A stretch of 15,908 nucleotides of DNA from contig JANXVP010000404.1 of the NCBI GenBank assembly GCA_025351615.1, positions 1 through 15,908 on the forward strand. Reading direction: 5' to 3'. The position numbers were made by a program, and so were the translations under genes. Position 1 is the stretch's first letter. Every line of letters starts with the position of its first letter. Shown here piece by piece: positions 15,354-15,908 of this stretch. Under the pieces are notes generated by a model. The model was not told the DNA's origin and searched no databases. It saw only the letters and a program-made list of their open reading frames with translations. The stretch comes from Ramlibacter sp. Its GTDB lineage: Bacteria; Pseudomonadota; Gammaproteobacteria; Burkholderiales; Burkholderiaceae_C.

Positions 15354-15908
15354 CTACCGCATGAAGCGCCCATCGGCGCTCACGATCGACAGGTCGACGA
15401 ACTCGAGCCCTGTGTGGTCATCAGGTCCGTAGCCGATTTCCAGGCCACCAAGATTGAAACTCCGGATGCCCTCCAGTGCTGTGCGCAGCCGTTCGCGCGT
15501 GGGGTTCTTGCCGGCGCGCTGAAGGCCTTCCACCAGCACCTTGGCTGCCGCAAAGCCTTCGAGCATCGCCGGCGACAGCGTGGTGCCGGTCTTGGCACTC
15601 GCCAGCCCCATCGCTTCCTTGACCATCGGGTAGGCGACCGACCGCTCGGACGGAAAAACCTGGGTCACGATCACGCCGCGCGCATCGGTCCCCAACGACT
15701 TGACGAAACCGGACGAGGCGTTGTTCGAGAGCGTCACCACCTGCGGCGTCGCGCCGGCGGCGTGCAGGGCCTTGATCCCGTCGACCACGTGCGAGCCCGA
15801 GCCGACCCAGATCCGCACGACGGGTTCACACGCCTGGGCGGAGAGTCCCATCGTGGGCACCAAGGCCCGGTAGGCCGCGAAGCCGCTGGCCACCGGACGG
15901 TCCGCGAG
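15354..15908 (-). CDS. LivK-like ABC transporter substrate-binding protein, C-terminal part (cut by right window edge)
   Basis: This is the end of a periplasmic binding protein of the branched-chain amino acid type (Peripla_BP_6). The reading frame is open to the window edge, so the start and signal peptide are outside; 184 residues are visible. Family-like segments are VVTLSNNASSGFVKSLG, RGVIVTQVFPSERSVAYPMV, LEGFAAAKVLVEGLQRAGKNPTRERL and the ending LEFVDLSIVSADGRFMR. The first 35 or so visible residues look less typical of the family. The gene ends (TAG, 15356-15354) 32 bases from the 3' end of ffs, which it converges on. Its ligand cannot be told. No transporter partner is in view, so it may be an orphan or have partners outside. 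Confidence 0.8.
   Translation of the reverse strand, partial: LADRPVASGFAAYRALVPTMGLSAQACEPVVRIWVGSGSHVVDGIKALHAAGATPQVVTLSNNASSGFVKSLGTDARGVIVTQVFPSERSVAYPMVKEAMGLASAKTGTTLSPAMLEGFAAAKVLVEGLQRAGKNPTRERLRTALEGIRSFNLGGLEIGYGPDDHTGLEFVDLSIVSADGRFMR

Overview
The window is GC-rich chromosomal DNA from a proteobacterium, most likely a betaproteobacterium of the Burkholderiales, possibly Oxalobacteraceae. This placement is an inference from gene content, gene order and protein style (ppsA/ppsR divergent pair, dnaX-ybaB-recR, a 4.5S RNA gene head-to-head with dnaX, and an mltD / YafS-like methyltransferase / rnhA neighbourhood). No phage, IS element, CRISPR array, tRNA or rRNA gene was seen. Most of the window is conserved core genome, with two transport operons between the core blocks.

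Layout. (1) 1-1996: the N-terminal part of phosphoenolpyruvate synthase (ppsA, minus strand, cut by the left edge) is divergent from its regulatory kinase/phosphorylase gene ppsR (plus). (2) 2002-2046: a five-unit 9-bp GC-rich tandem repeat lies between the convergent ppsR and efflux genes. (3) 2051-6366, minus: a two-gene RND efflux operon (membrane fusion protein, then one MdtB/MdtC-like permease) joined by an ATGA overlap, with no outer-membrane channel gene in view. (4) 6500-7746, minus: a YafS-like SAM-dependent methyltransferase overlaps rnhA (RNase HI) by GTGA. (5) 7747-8012: a divergent spacer with a perfect 26-bp palindrome. (6) 8013-9566, plus: a MltD-type lipoprotein murein transglycosylase with two LysM domains and a basic tail. 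(7) 9595-12300, minus: an SsuABC/TauABC-type ABC importer (Tat-exported binding protein, ATPase, permease) of unknown substrate. (8) 12401-15163, minus: dnaX-ybaB-recR, the replication/repair operon. (9) 15228-15321, plus: ffs (4.5S SRP RNA). (10) 15354-15908, minus: the C-terminal part of a LivK-like periplasmic binding protein, cut by the right edge.

Genes that work together: PpsR switches PpsA by phosphorylation in gluconeogenesis. The two efflux proteins form the inner-membrane and periplasmic parts of a tripartite pump. The three ABC genes form one importer. DnaX, YbaB and RecR form a conserved DNA-maintenance operon.

The most notable signal is a run of nine adenines in the dnaX coding strand, exactly at the end of the clamp-loader part of the protein. 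Slippage by one base in either direction meets a stop within four codons, so this looks like a programmed switch producing a short gamma-like DnaX as well as full-length tau. I found no convincing undescribed multi-gene system; the other findings are smaller structural oddities.
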